NCBI RefSeq assembly: GCF_022605165.1
Contig: NC_063076.1
Span: forward strand, 434,001-498,000
Origin: Purpureocillium takamizusanense
Taxonomy: Eukaryota; Ascomycota; Sordariomycetes; Hypocreales; Ophiocordycipitaceae
Direction of reading: 5' to 3'
DNA length: 64,000 nucleotides
Made by a program: the position numbers and the translations under genes
Shown here: piece after piece, positions 48,145 through 58,982 of the stretch
How positions within the stretch are numbered: the stretch's first letter is position 1
How the letters are laid out: each line of letters starts with the position of its first letter
The notes under the pieces: generated by a model
What the model was told of the DNA's origin: nothing
Seen by the model: the letters and a program-made list of their open reading frames with translations, nothing else
Databases searched by the model: none

Positions 48145-48245
48145 ATGACACGAGGATGGGATGGGATGGGATTGGGATGGGATGGGATGGGACGAGACGA
48201 GACGAGACGAGACGGGGCGAGACGAGATGAGATGAGATGGGATGA
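48145..48245. repeat. G-rich pentanucleotide minisatellite
   Basis: Runs of GGGAT change into runs of GACGA and GATGA, all on one strand with no C-rich interruptions. Likely variable in length between strains; could fold into G-rich structures. Confidence 0.85.
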
Positions 48246-49047
48246 GCTGCATGGAGGAATCGACGGCGAACGCACGCACGCACGCACGCACACGCGCCCG
48301 TGCCCCCCTCCGTTGGTGAAGCTTTTGTGGCCTGCAGGCCAAAATGCGCGTTGCTTTATACCTAGAGGCTAGCCCCCCCCTTCTCCTTATTGCGGTTGCT
48401 GGCTCGTCGCAGCGCAATTCCAAGGCCCGCGAATCAGCAGGCCCACGGCGAGGGCGACCGTTGGTTGGGCCCTGCGAGAGAGCGCCTCGCAGACGTCGAC
48501 TGCGACTGCTGCATGCGTGCAGCGCAGCGAAGGTGCAGGTGCAGGTGCAGGTAGGTGCGTTGCGTTCCATGGCGTCGAGGCCGGCCCCTTTGTGCGTGGT
48601 GGCTGCACGCCCAACGTGTTAGTGGTCGACCTGCTGGAGTCGGGAGGGGATGGGGATGGTGGCCAACACGAGTGAATGAGGTCTGGCAGACCCTACGAAA
48701 GGACATGCGTGTTTACGTACAATGTGAGGAACCTGCTCTTCTGGGCTGCATAAGGCAGCAGCGGCATCGCGAGGGCATCTTGATACCTAGTAAGTATTTG
48801 CCGCATCATGGGGAAGAGATTTGCCTGCTGCTCTGTCTGCCTGTACTGAACTGTACAGCCAGTATCGTGCAGCACTGCACTCCGTTTGGTACCTACCTTA
48901 CGAATTTCAAGCCTTGAATCATGAAAGGTGTGCCGTGCCATATGTTAGCAGAGTAAAGGCACCACACCATCACCAGAGCCATCACCCGGCCCGCCGCATC
49001 GACACACGCGAACGTTGTTGGCGAACGGCCGGATCAGCGTGCATGCA

Positions 49048-49130
49048 ACGGCAGCAGGAGCAGGAGCAGCAGCAACAGCAACAGCAACGCAACGCAACAG
49101 CAACGCAACAACAACACCAGCAGCAGTAGC
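49048..49130. repeat. CAG/CAA trinucleotide repeat
   Basis: Imperfect CAG, CAA and GCAAC copies; no open gene frame is supported across it. Confidence 0.8.
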
Positions 49131-51374
49131 AACTGTACTTGGTTGTCGTACTACTATGTACTACCCGAAGCGGCGGCGGCGGCGGCGCGGCGGCGGCACG
49201 CACGCCTCGTGCCGCCTCCCAACGCTGCGTGTGAGCCATTTCCGTCTCATTCTCTCCCCGCCGCCTGGTCCTGTCATGTCCCACGCGGCGCCTGGCTGGG
49301 CGGGACGGGCTCGCACACGCAGCAGCATCTGTGCGCAGGGACCATCGCCCGCCCGCCCACACATGCCGCCCTGTCTCACCTGTGGTCAGGCACGGCGCGA
49401 CATTCCAGAAGCCTGGCACGCCCTGCGCCGAACCCGCCACGCGAGCGCAGATCTGTCTGGCCTGGCCCGCGCCTTGCAGTTGAAACGAGCTGTCTCGCCA
49501 GCAGAGGCGTGGAGTGAGACGGCGTTGCGGCGTTGAGGCGTTGGGGCGGCGACGACGACGACGACGACGGAGACGAAGACGACAGCAAACATCGTACTTG
49601 CCTGATGACGACCAGCAACAAAACAAAACGACATCGCTTCTGTGGCGGCGCCTGTGCGGCGACAGGACCAGCTGGGCTGGATGCGTTGACCAAAGGGGGG
49701 TTCGAACGGGTGGCCGAGCATGTTTGAATTATGTTGCTCTTTCAGTCATGGACCAGCGACGTCCCGTCACGGGTTTGTCATCGTCGCTGCGTGCATAACA
49801 GACAGTCGGGGAATGGTCAAGCCCTAATAATGAGAACCTCAAAGCGGATGCCTGCCTGCACCAACAACGCCTCCGTCACCACCTCCACTACGCCGTTGTG
49901 CCACCACCACTTTTACCACAACCACCACTACCACCGCCATCTTTGCGAAAAGGGGGGAGGGAGACCCAGCCATCCAGCCAGCCAAACGCCCGCCCGCCCA
50001 GGCGTGTGTTCCTGTTCCTGAGGGCGCCCCCCCCCTCCCCTTGTCCCTAACGTCGCCCGCGCCCAAATTAGCAGCACGACGCGCGGTGGGGAACCGTGGC
50101 TGCACGGCAGGGACTAGCCAGGGGCGCACCCCCCGCCACGGCCGTCCCGTGAACCCCTTTTGGGCGACCGCTCGCGGACGCTATCGCCAGCGCTAGAGAA
50201 GTTTTGATGGGCTTGGCATGGTGCAATCAATCAACCAGCGAGTGGGATGGCCTGGGACGCATGGGGTCGCCGGAGGGCGAGGCGAGGGCCCAAGGGCAAC
50301 GGCTGGCAAGGGATGCACGGCGCAGCAGCAGCAACAGCTGGTGGCAACGTGCAGCGCCAACATGGAACGGCCAGCGAGTGAGCAGCCTGTCTGTTCTCCA
50401 TGCCCGTGCATCTCGCGAGCTGCTGCGCTGCGCTGCGCTGCTCTGCTCTGCGGCCGGTGCGGCTGCTGCTGATGCTCAGGCCAACCTCCGTAACGTGAGG
50501 TACCTTGGGTACGTACTGGGGATGCGACGCAAACACAAAGCCGTGGAGCAACCCAAGGGTGCCTGCCTGCCTTTAGTGCCTGGCCAAGCACGCCTCACCT
50601 TCCAAGGTTCCCCAGCAGCCAGCAGCCTCTGCGCTGCCTGTCGACCACGGCGCTGTCCTCCCGTCGCCTCCGTCTCACCACCATCCAATTCCTATTCCTC
50701 CCCTTCTTCCTCGACCATTCTTCTCCTCGTCGTCATCCATTTCCGTGCCTCGCAATTGCCCGCCCATCCCATCGCCCGTCGCCACCCCCGAAGCGAAAGC
50801 CCGAACTGGGCGTCCGGTCCTGCATTTAATTGATTGCTCGGCGGGCCCAGCCGGGTCGCCGACCCTGCCGTGCCATCCACACACACGCCGGGTCCCTGTC
50901 TCACTCCCATCTTCAGCAAGCGTCGCCGCCGGTCTCACCTTTTGCTTTCTTCAGAGACGAGACGACGCCGTCGCCAGACTCACTGCGCAGCGTTTGGCCT
51001 GGCCCGGCCTCACCGAGGGATCCCATTCCTTCGACCTCTCCGGTCGCTCATGGCAGTTCCCCGCCGCTGACCACGACGACTGACGAGCCCGGGCAACAGC
51101 AGCAGCAACAACGTCCGTCCGACCGCGGGCGAGTCGATCCGGCCCGCCTTGGTCGCCCGAGCCGGGAACCAACACTTGCTCGGCTTGACCTGATCCTCGC
51201 TTATTGCAAGACCTCGCGCCTCCCATCGAGCCTCGCACGCTCGACCCCGCGGCTGCCGCAGCCAACGACTAACTCGCAGAGGAGCCTCTCGCCCTGGCGG
51301 CAGACGCTCGCGCCTCTCCTCTCTTCGCCTGTCAACGCCATCTCTAACCTCTCCCAAAGACACCTCCGAACAGC

Positions 51375-53787
51375 ATGACGTCGACACAGCTGCCGCCGCT
51401 CAACCTCGGCGACGGCCTGCGCATGTCACTCTTTCCCTCTGATTTCCGAATCCCCGACAAGCCTGAAACCTCGGTCTCCCATGCTGCCAATGTGCCAGCC
51501 ACCGCTTACGTCGAGCTCGACGGCCTCGACACGGAGAGGAGGACGGCACCGGTCGAGATGCCAGCGACACCCGAGCCTCCCAAGCACCAATCTCACGAGG
51601 CGCAACAGCAACCTCACGAACTCCCCGCCGCCGAGCCCCACGGGCCCCCTTCTCCTGCACCCACGCCGCCGGTGCAGGCCATCCCCGTGCACCCGATCCC
51701 GCTGCTGCAGGATGCATTCACCGAGTCTCTGGATGAGGTGACGAGCGGCACCATTGCCGCCAAGCCCAAGCTGAGGGAGCTTGATGCTCCGTCACGGAGG
51801 GACCAGCTCATCGCCCAGGCCAAGGAGGCGGAGCCCTTTGATAGACCGTGGCGCTACCGCCCTGGCCAGAAGCAGCACGAGCTGTTCAAGCTCCTCGCAC
51901 AAATCTCGTTTGGCGTGTACCTCATGCTCAAGGGCATGGCCAACAGCAATGCCCAGGTCATCAGTATCCTGCAAGGACACATTGACGAGATAGACGAGTT
52001 CCTGGAAGTCACGCTCGAGGACCTCAACCAGGCAACAGAAGATCTCAACGGCCGCATCGAGCATCTCAAGCTGCCCCTGTCCAATGTCAACGTCTTCGAG
52101 GAGTTGCTCGAGGATCGTAATTTCCGCTGCGAAATACTCGAGGGCAATCAAAAAATCGATCACGTTCTCTCGCGGACAAACGCTGCCATGACGCAATGGG
52201 ACGATGACATCGATACCGGCCTGCAGTGCACGGCTGCCTTTACGAGCTGGCTCAGCGATGAGACAGATGAGTCTTTACGGCTCACTCGACCCGACGTAGC
52301 CGATGTCATCGACGCCATGAAGGGCAACGCCGAGGGATGGCTCAATGCATTCGATGAGATCAACGACCGTACCCAAGAGGTCAGCAACCTCGTCATTCGG
52401 CTGACGACTGTCATCGCCGAGATGGAGAAGAAGGCCGGCGAGGTCAGCCGGAGGACCTGGGTGAGTATAGGTGCCCATCGGTGCCGCCGGGGGCGATCGA
52501 TACTAACGTCAGTAGGCCATGATCCCCCCGTTCACAGCGCCACACCTCGCTCGCATCGCACAGAGCTCGAGCAATTCATCGTCGATCCCGTCAATGTCAT
52601 CCAGGCAATCTGGTGCGAGGCCTGCTCAACCCGCGTCGCTCAGCAACCCACCGTCTATCCAGTCAGGATCGTCCAGGCAATCAGTCGTGCGGTCCGTCGC
52701 GCCCCCGAGCCTTCGTAGCGCGTCGACAACCAACCTTCGACCGATGACTGCGGACTACACAGACGCAGAGGCGATGGAATTCCCCTTACCAGGCGCCATC
52801 CCTTTGCTGCCTCCACGGTCGGCAGCCCGCCAGGTTTCCAAGAAGCGTTCGGCCGAGTCCCATCCCTCCTCGGAACAGTCCACTCATTCATCCGCGACCG
52901 CGGAGGCCAGCGTCTCCAGGGACGATGACCTCCACAGCTCGTCAACTGAGGAACCCGATGCGCTCTACGTGCTTCAGCCCCGAACATACACCCCACAGCC
53001 CCCTGAGCCGATCCCGTCCCCCATGCTTCAAGAAGCTGCGACCATAGCCGTCGGGACAGGCAACGTCAAGCCACGCAGCCATGCTGCGACCCCGAGCCAG
53101 GGCGCAATAAGCGTCAATAGTAATGTCAGCAACCTGCCGAGGAAGCAAACTTCCATCCGCCACCGTGTCGAGCTCAAGACGAACGTGCCCGACGCGATCC
53201 AGATTCCACCGCGGGCCTTTACCGACCCACTGTCGCAACGCCCCTCATCGCAGCGCGCTACACCACGGACAGCGGTTTCACATCCGTTTGAATCGGCGTA
53301 CGGGTCAGACACGGACCGTCGCTCCCGACGCCAGGCTTCGAAGGAGAGCTCCGACATGAGCCTGTCGCCGCCCGTGAGGCCGCAGAACACGCGGTCACCT
53401 CGGTCCGATCATCAGCAATACTACCGCCCGGTCCAAGCCTCGCCGCACTCGCCCCTTCAGCAGCGACCCCACACGGCGGCGGGGCCTCGGGCGTCGCAGT
53501 TTCGACCACAGCACCTGCGGAACCAGCCCTCGAACCTGGGTGGCATGAGCATGCTGAGCAACGTGACCACGGCGACATACGACGACCGCTCCGCTGCGTC
53601 TTCCGAACGGACGTACAGTGACAGAACGCTCAAGAAGAAGAAGAGCGCGTTTGGCTGGTTCAAGAAGGCGTTCAGCATGGACGAGGAAGAGAAGGCGGCG
53701 TTCAAGGCGCGCCGGGAGATGGGACAGCGAGATCGCTACTACGATGCCAACAGTCCCAAGTTCCTCGACGGGCGGAGGATCCGGTGA
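51375..53787 (+). CDS. Unassigned 785-residue protein: coiled coil plus long disordered tail
   Basis: I recognise no named family. Exons 51375-52460 and 52516-53787 (intron GTGAGT..TAG with a TACTAAC branch site) give 785 residues. Residues 1-150 are Pro-rich and disordered; about 150-360 look alpha-helical with coiled-coil stretches (HIDEIDEFLEVTLEDLNQ; VIRLTTVIAEMEKKAGEV). The rest is Ser/Pro/Gln-rich and ends with a basic-hydrophobic patch, LKKKKSAFGWFKKAFSMDEE, which could bind a membrane or a protein partner. Many Ser/Thr-Pro and Arg-x-x-Ser sites suggest heavy phosphorylation. No signal peptide or membrane span. The long uninterrupted frames, the clean intron and the conserved-looking C-terminal patch support a real gene. 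A septum, cortex or signalling scaffold is possible but unproven. Confidence 0.85.
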
Positions 53788-54272
53788 CGGCTGGACCGAA
53801 TCCCCCGCCACCCGCCGAGACGCCTATATTTCACGCATACAGACATAATCGCAACGATACCCCGTGGTAGCGGAGAGCGCGCACTCATGGGGCGGCGAGC
53901 CCCTCAAGATACCATTGACACGATACACATTTTCGGGAGGAAGCGAGCGGCCACCCCAACTTTTTCTCTGGCGAAAAACTCGCCCGTTCCATTTACATCT
54001 ATATTAATTCGGATTCTGGTTGGGCTTTTACTGCGCCATAGCGACGCGACTTGGGGTTGGACTCTCCGATTCCCTATAGCTTTATCATGTAGTTGATGCC
54101 GGCGGTTGGATGACATGGCAGGTGCCGACACGTCTAATGTGGAGCAAGTTATGATGTGCTTGAATCAACTTTGCTTGCTATATGGTGACTGCATATGACG
54201 GCTGCCGCCCTGACGGGAGTGCGGCGACGATGCTCTATTCTATCGTGAAATGGCTCATCATGACATGCGTCG
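53788..54272. other. Convergent spacer after the 785-residue protein gene
   Basis: About 480 bases, AT-richer, the two 3' untranslated ends. Nothing else seen. Confidence 0.6.
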
Positions 54273-56195
54273 TCACTCGCCGATGCCGTAGCTCCGGACG
54301 CGGCTGAAAAAAAAGTGCTTATCGTTGCGGAGCTGAAACTCGGCCCAGTCGTCGGTCAGCTTGTTGTAGCTCCAGAAGCTACGCCAGACGAGCTTGTTGT
54401 TGCGCGTGCCCTTGCCGGCGCTGCGAAGCGCGAGGTCCATCTTGTACGTGTACTTGGCGCTGGTGCCCTCGGTCTCGACGAAAACGTCGCCCTCGAATTC
54501 GGCGTCGGCATCGGTGCCGGGGTCGGCGACGGCGTCGACGGCGGAGGACCGGCGGTGATGCTGGTGGGGGCCGACGGCGGTGTCTCGCCGCAAGGAGGCC
54601 GACAGGCGCCAGCGGCCCTTGAGGGCGTGGCTCAGGATGGGGGCAGCCGCCGCAGCCGCCGCCGTCGCGGGGAGCGCGTGCGCTTGGTTGTGGCTGTGGT
54701 GATGGTGATGATGGGCATGGTGATTGAGCCGCCCGCGCTGCTGGAGTAGGGCATCGCGCGTGAGGTGATGGACGACGTCGCGGGGCGCGTCTGTGGTGGT
54801 CAGGCTGATGCAGGAGCCGTCGCGGAAGAAGCGCAGGTAGCGGTAGTAGGTGACGATGTGGACGGGGGCGCCGCCCCAGGTGGCCTGGTTGGTGGACATT
54901 TGGCCGGTGCGGATGTAGTTGACGGTGCTGATGTAGCAGCCGTTGAAGCGGATGCGCGGCCGCGCGCGGAAGAGGTCCCGCCAGGACGGGTACGCGGCCG
55001 ACGGGACGAGCGACGAGGTGAGGAGGAGCTGGGCGTGGGCGCGACGGCGGCGCAGCTCCTCGGCGGTGATGACCAAGGCCTCGCCGGAGGCGCCGCGCTC
55101 CTCGACGTCCAGAAGCTCTCCATCGGTCAGGCAGTCCGGGTTCAGCACGACGTCGTCCTCCTCGACAGGCTCCCAGTCGACGGTGCGGGCGTAGCGGTAG
55201 TGCATGCCGGCGAAGCCCCAGCGCGAGCCGAGGGCGACGCGCCGCCAAAGGCGCTGTTCGGTGGCGGCGAGGTAGGCGAAGCGCTTGCAGGCGAGGGCGG
55301 CCGAGGTGGCCAGGGCGGCGGGGTCTTCGGCGGCGAGGTCGGCGAGGATGAGGACGAGGAGCTCCGAGGGGAGGGCGGCGATGGGGCAGGGCGGAGGGAG
55401 ATCGCCGTCGACGTGCGCCGGGAGCGGCTCGATGGCGAGGGCTGCGAAGGAGGCGATGAGGTCGGGCGTGGAGAGCGGTTGGGCGGCCGTCTCTTCGCCC
55501 TGCGCTGCCGGCGCCTGCTGGGGAGACGGCTGGGCGGCGGCGGCGGTGGCGGAAGACGGTGCCGTTGCCGATGTCGATGTCAATGCCGGTGCGGGCTTGG
55601 AGGACGACGATGGCACCGACGCGGGGAAGTGCTTCTCGCGATACCGCTTGTCGACGCGATGGTCTAGCCGGTACGCCTGGCGGTACAGCTTGAGACTATC
55701 GCCCATGCTGCCCTGGGCCTCCTTCTCCATAGCCTCCTCATAGTGGTCTAGGGCCGATACGAGACGGGACCCGGACGCCGTCGCCACCTGCGGTGAGGGC
55801 CGTACGGACCCGTCGAGGGTGTGGCCGGTGGTCGATGGCAGGTCGTCGAACGACTGGGGCTGGAAGTAGTCATCCTCTCCTCCGTCGGCGGCGTCGAGCT
55901 GCGGTGGCGCGGGCCGCCTGCTGCGCGTGGGCGACGGGGCGGCCGCCCGTCGTGACGATGCTGGAGCTGTCTCTGCAGATGCTGTTGTGCTTGCAGTCGT
56001 TGACGACGATGGCAGTATCGGGTGCTGGCTGTGGGGGGCCCGCCCGGCAGGTGCGGCGGGAGGTGCCTGGGCCGGTGGAGGAGGAGGAGGAGGAGGAGGG
56101 GCATCGGCCTTGCGGGTGCGCAGGTCGGAGAGCCACTGCTGCCGAAAGGACTCGAGCTCCGAGTCGAGGCCCGAGGGCGGCTTGGGATCCGACAT
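54273..56195 (-). CDS. HRT3: F-box protein of the FBXO9/Hrt3 family
   Basis: Substrate-receptor subunit of an SCF ubiquitin ligase. Single open frame of 640 residues without visible introns. N-terminal residues are disordered and Pro/Ser-rich, with a short helical TPR/MIT-like part (ALDHYEEAMEKEAQGSMGDS through LYRQAYRLDHRVDKRYREKH). The F-box begins at about residue 270 (LPSELLVLILADLAAEDP and ACKRFAYLAATEQRLWRRVA). The FBXO9/Hrt3 beta-rich C-terminal domain follows: RIRFNGCYISTVNYIRTGQ, HIVTYYRYLRFFRDGS, KLVWRSFWSYNKLTDDWAEF and FFFSRVRSYGIGE at the end. A His-rich run (HHAHHHHHHSHNQAH) is inserted and is unusual. Divergent from the gene at 56910. Confidence 0.93.
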   Translation of the reverse strand: MSDPKPPSGLDSELESFRQQWLSDLRTRKADAPPPPPPPPPAQAPPAAPAGRAPHSQHPILPSSSTTASTTASAETAPASSRRAAAPSPTRSRRPAPPQLDAADGGEDDYFQPQSFDDLPSTTGHTLDGSVRPSPQVATASGSRLVSALDHYEEAMEKEAQGSMGDSLKLYRQAYRLDHRVDKRYREKHFPASVPSSSSKPAPALTSTSATAPSSATAAAAQPSPQQAPAAQGEETAAQPLSTPDLIASFAALAIEPLPAHVDGDLPPPCPIAALPSELLVLILADLAAEDPAALATSAALACKRFAYLAATEQRLWRRVALGSRWGFAGMHYRYARTVDWEPVEEDDVVLNPDCLTDGELLDVEERGASGEALVITAEELRRRRAHAQLLLTSSLVPSAAYPSWRDLFRARPRIRFNGCYISTVNYIRTGQMSTNQATWGGAPVHIVTYYRYLRFFRDGSCISLTTTDAPRDVVHHLTRDALLQQRGRLNHHAHHHHHHSHNQAHALPATAAAAAAAPILSHALKGRWRLSASLRRDTAVGPHQHHRRSSAVDAVADPGTDADAEFEGDVFVETEGTSAKYTYKMDLALRSAGKGTRNNKLVWRSFWSYNKLTDDWAEFQLRNDKHFFFSRVRSYGIGE

Positions 56196-56909
56196 GGCGG
56201 ACGGGGGAAGAGGAGAAAGACGAGAAGCACCACGCGCGGGCGAGGGCGTCTAACACCGATAAGCCCGGCGGGGAAGGAGGACGAGCAAGTGCAAGGAGGT
56301 GTCGGGTGTGAGCGGCGGCTGCGTGGCTCGCGGGCCGAGGCTAATATGACATGAGGACAGACATGGTTGCCGTGACTGAGAAGGGGTGGTGTGTGAGAGT
56401 TTGTGAGGTGAGTGGTGAGTTGAGGATGGGCGACGGGCGAGGATGGATGATGAATCGCTGCCGTGAGAATGAATGAATAATCCACGTCAAGTGTGGTGGG
56501 TGCCCTGTGCAGCTACTGCTGCAACAAAGGCCCTCCTCCTCCCTCCGGCACCCCGCCGTTGCGTGTGTGAGCTATTGTGCTACAACGTCAAGGCGGCCAA
56601 CATAGCATCCATCCCCGCCATCACGCCTCAATACACAGTACAAGACGGCCGACCTGCCATATTCCCGGCTCCAGAGCGCGCAGTGCAGAAGTGGCCAAGA
56701 TGGGGGGTTTTGCGTAACCCAGTCGGTTGCCCAGAGACTCCTTTGTGTGTGTTATGTGTGCCGATGGGCGGTCTAGTGTAAGACGGCCTCGGCCTCGGAG
56801 TAATGCGGCTGAGCAAGCAGCACCAACACCTATTATCGTGATTAGAAAGCCGTCGACTCCTCATGGCTCCTTGCATCGTCCATGCCCCACGCACGCACCG
56901 CTCCAGCCC
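56196..56909. other. Divergent promoter between the F-box and 171-residue protein genes
   Basis: About 700 bases with GA/CT-rich stretches near 56380-56480. No separate gene seen. Confidence 0.55.
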
Positions 56910-57425
56910 ATGGAGCACTACCTGCAGTACGCGCCCACCAAGCGCGTCACCAAAGCCAGCCTCCCCCGGAAAACCCCCGTCAGAGACTACGCGCAGCCCG
57001 TCACCACGCCGTGGGTCGTCGCCCTGCCGCCCGGGAGCCTGGCGACGCTGCTCATGGGCTTCCGCGCCCAGATCATGGACCACAAGTGGCATGTGTATGC
57101 CGACGGCCCCGACCCCGACGGGCGCGTGGACGTGCACTTTGTGCGCAGCTGGACGGGCAACCCAATCGTCACGGCACGCATCGAGACGCAGCGGCGGCCA
57201 GAGGACGCCCAGCAAGGAGAGGCAAGGGAGGATGCAGAGCCAGAGGCGCGCATCGTGGAGATTACCTGGGAGGCCGACCGCACCCGTGGGCCGTTCATTC
57301 ATACCCCGACAGAGGACACTGCCCGGAATTGGGTGCTTGACGTTTGCGACTGGGTCTTTGGCATCCGACTCCCCGGACAGACCGGAGAGTACAAGAGCCT
57401 CCAGATCTGCGAGGATGATGAGTAA
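56910..57425 (+). CDS. Unassigned 171-residue protein
   Basis: No family recognised. The frame starts MEHYLQYAPTKRVTKASLPR and contains an ordered part: LPPGSLATLLMGFRAQIMDH, then HKWHVYADGPDPDGRVDVHF and VRSWTGNPIVTARIE. An acidic loop follows, then ITWEADRTRGPFI and a C-terminal segment WVLDVCDWVFGIRLPG. The alternating hydrophobic pattern suggests an alpha/beta fold with several strands. No signal peptide or membrane segment. The frame is open further upstream (from 56727), but a start at 56910 gives the folded part and begins before the first conserved-looking block. Intronless. Its stop at 57425 converges on RLP24 with about 200 bases between. Confidence 0.75.
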   Translation: MEHYLQYAPTKRVTKASLPRKTPVRDYAQPVTTPWVVALPPGSLATLLMGFRAQIMDHKWHVYADGPDPDGRVDVHFVRSWTGNPIVTARIETQRRPEDAQQGEAREDAEPEARIVEITWEADRTRGPFIHTPTEDTARNWVLDVCDWVFGIRLPGQTGEYKSLQICEDDE

Positions 57426-57629
57426 ACGGTGGTATAGCGTCCAGGCGTGAGAAGGAAAAACTCCATTATCATCTAGAAAGATCCCAGAACGCTATGTAGC
57501 AAAGTCGGCCCATGCTCCTGCATGCTCGCGGCGTGGGTATGCGAAGCACGTTTCCGTCCTCCTCTTCTCCCTTCCCTGAGTCGAGGAATCCACCAGCAAC
57601 TCCATCGCAGAGCGCGACCCTCTGCCCAT

Positions 57630-58384
57630 CTAGTCCATGTCCATGTCGTCCTCTTCCTCGACGCCTCCGTCGTCCCGCACCCGCAGCCTCTTCTTCTCGG
57701 CGCCAAAGACCTTCGTCTTGGAGGCCATGGCGGCCATGGACTCCTCGACCAGCTCCTCGACGTCGCGGCCCTCCTCGGCGGCCACCTCCTCGAGGCGCTT
57801 GCGCTCGCTGGCCCGCAGGCGCGGCAGCAGGTGCTCGTTCTCGGCGACGAGCTTGCGGGCCGTGGCCAGCTCGCGCTCGCGCTTGCCGGCCATGCGCTTC
57901 TTGTAGAAGACGCGCTCGCGGCGGGCGCGGATCTCGCTGACGCGCTCCATGGCGGCCAGCGTCTTCTGCACGAGGTCGCGGTCGTAGCGGACCGGCTCGT
58001 TGCGCCGCGCCCCGAAGAGCAGCGTGCTGTCGACCGTCATCTCCTTGCCCGCGTTGCGGCGGTACGCCTTGGTCCACTTGAGCTTGCGCGGGTTGCGCTT
58101 CATCTTGAAGTTACGGTGGCATTTTGATCGGCAGAAGCGAAACGACTTGGCTGCGCCATCGGTCAGTCCTGGGCTTCAACGCGCTCTGCAGTCTCTTCTC
58201 CAATGCGTTTCGCCGACAAAGAAGGGGGGGGGGATGGATGGGATAGGATTTGTCGTACCGTCGTTTCGCACAAAGGTGATGCCCTTGGACGGGTAGGCAG
58301 GACGCCCGCAAAAGTAACAGGGCTCGATACTGCTTCTGTCAGCTGGAGTCGCAAGTGGCAGTGAGCGCGCGAGACGTACCGCAT
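57630..58384 (-). CDS. RLP24: Ribosome biogenesis protein RLP24
   Basis: Nucleolar 60S-subunit assembly factor related to ribosomal protein eL24, which later replaces it (yeast knowledge). Exons 58384-58380, 58329-58259 and 58150-57630 give 198 residues. Only after joining does the family N-terminus appear: [20 protein letters not shown], then [20 protein letters not shown], with the four Cys of the zinc ribbon. [20 protein letters not shown] follows, and the RLP24-specific long C-terminal helix ([20 protein letters not shown]) and acidic tail (EEEDDMDMD). The first coding exon is only 5 bases (ATGCG). This is the core zinc-ribbon protein and is expected to be essential. Divergent from MTM1 across a 598-base spacer. 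Confidence 0.93.
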
Positions 58385-58982
58385 CTTGACTGTGTCGAGC
58401 TCTGCACACGGGTGTCTTGACCGCCGCTGGGCTGGCCTGGCGAGGCACGATCTGAACAAAATCAGAATCTTATCGCCAACTTTTTGGCTTAGTCAGGGGA
58501 CCCCTCCCCCACTAATTTTTTTCGCACCCTGCGCGGCCACAGACTCTTCAGGGACCTGCCGCCAACAAGACTTATCGATAATTGATAGTGCTATCGGACC
58601 ACACGCGGGTGCCGACGGCCGCAAGGGCCGATCGTCGCAGCCAATCACAGCGAATCCTTGACATCATCGGAAACCCGCGGCATCGAGCACCCCCAAGGCC
58701 CAGTTATCTCCGGGCGTCGGGGGGCGAACACCCCAATGGCCCCCCCCGAAATTCTAGGCGCTCGCAGAAGCTATTTGGTAACCGAATGCCTGCCAACCGC
58801 TTGACTCTTCATTCGCCTCCCCCAACCCTCCTCTCCGCTCGCACCTCGCTCGACTCGCATCCAACAAAGAAAGGCATTCGGCACTGCAGCTCCAGACGCG
58901 GCTGCGACGACTCGGCTCCTCTGCTGAGCCAGAGTGCGCCACCCGCGGATGATGCGCTGAGCCGACGACACCAGCACCTCCC
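58385..58982. promoter_or_regulatory. Divergent promoter of RLP24 and MTM1
   Basis: About 600 bases shared by two divergent genes. It has a CCAAT box (58641-58645, plus strand) and a palindrome-rich stretch, ATCGATAAT, near 58574. No other gene seen. Confidence 0.5.

Larger units (their letters stand above)
46661..51374. other. 4.7-kb spacer before the 785-residue protein gene
   Basis: No gene supported. Very rich in simple repeats: GGGAT/GACGA minisatellite (48145-48245), CGCA repeat (48268-48292), CAG/CAA (49048-49130), GGC (49170-49200) and GAC (49546-49570). The last 700 bases are CT-rich on the plus strand and likely contain the promoter and leader of the downstream gene. Confidence 0.5.

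Noticed and set aside
48982..49626. 214-codon minus-strand frame with poly-Arg and poly-Cys runs
   Set aside because: Translation of simple repeats only.
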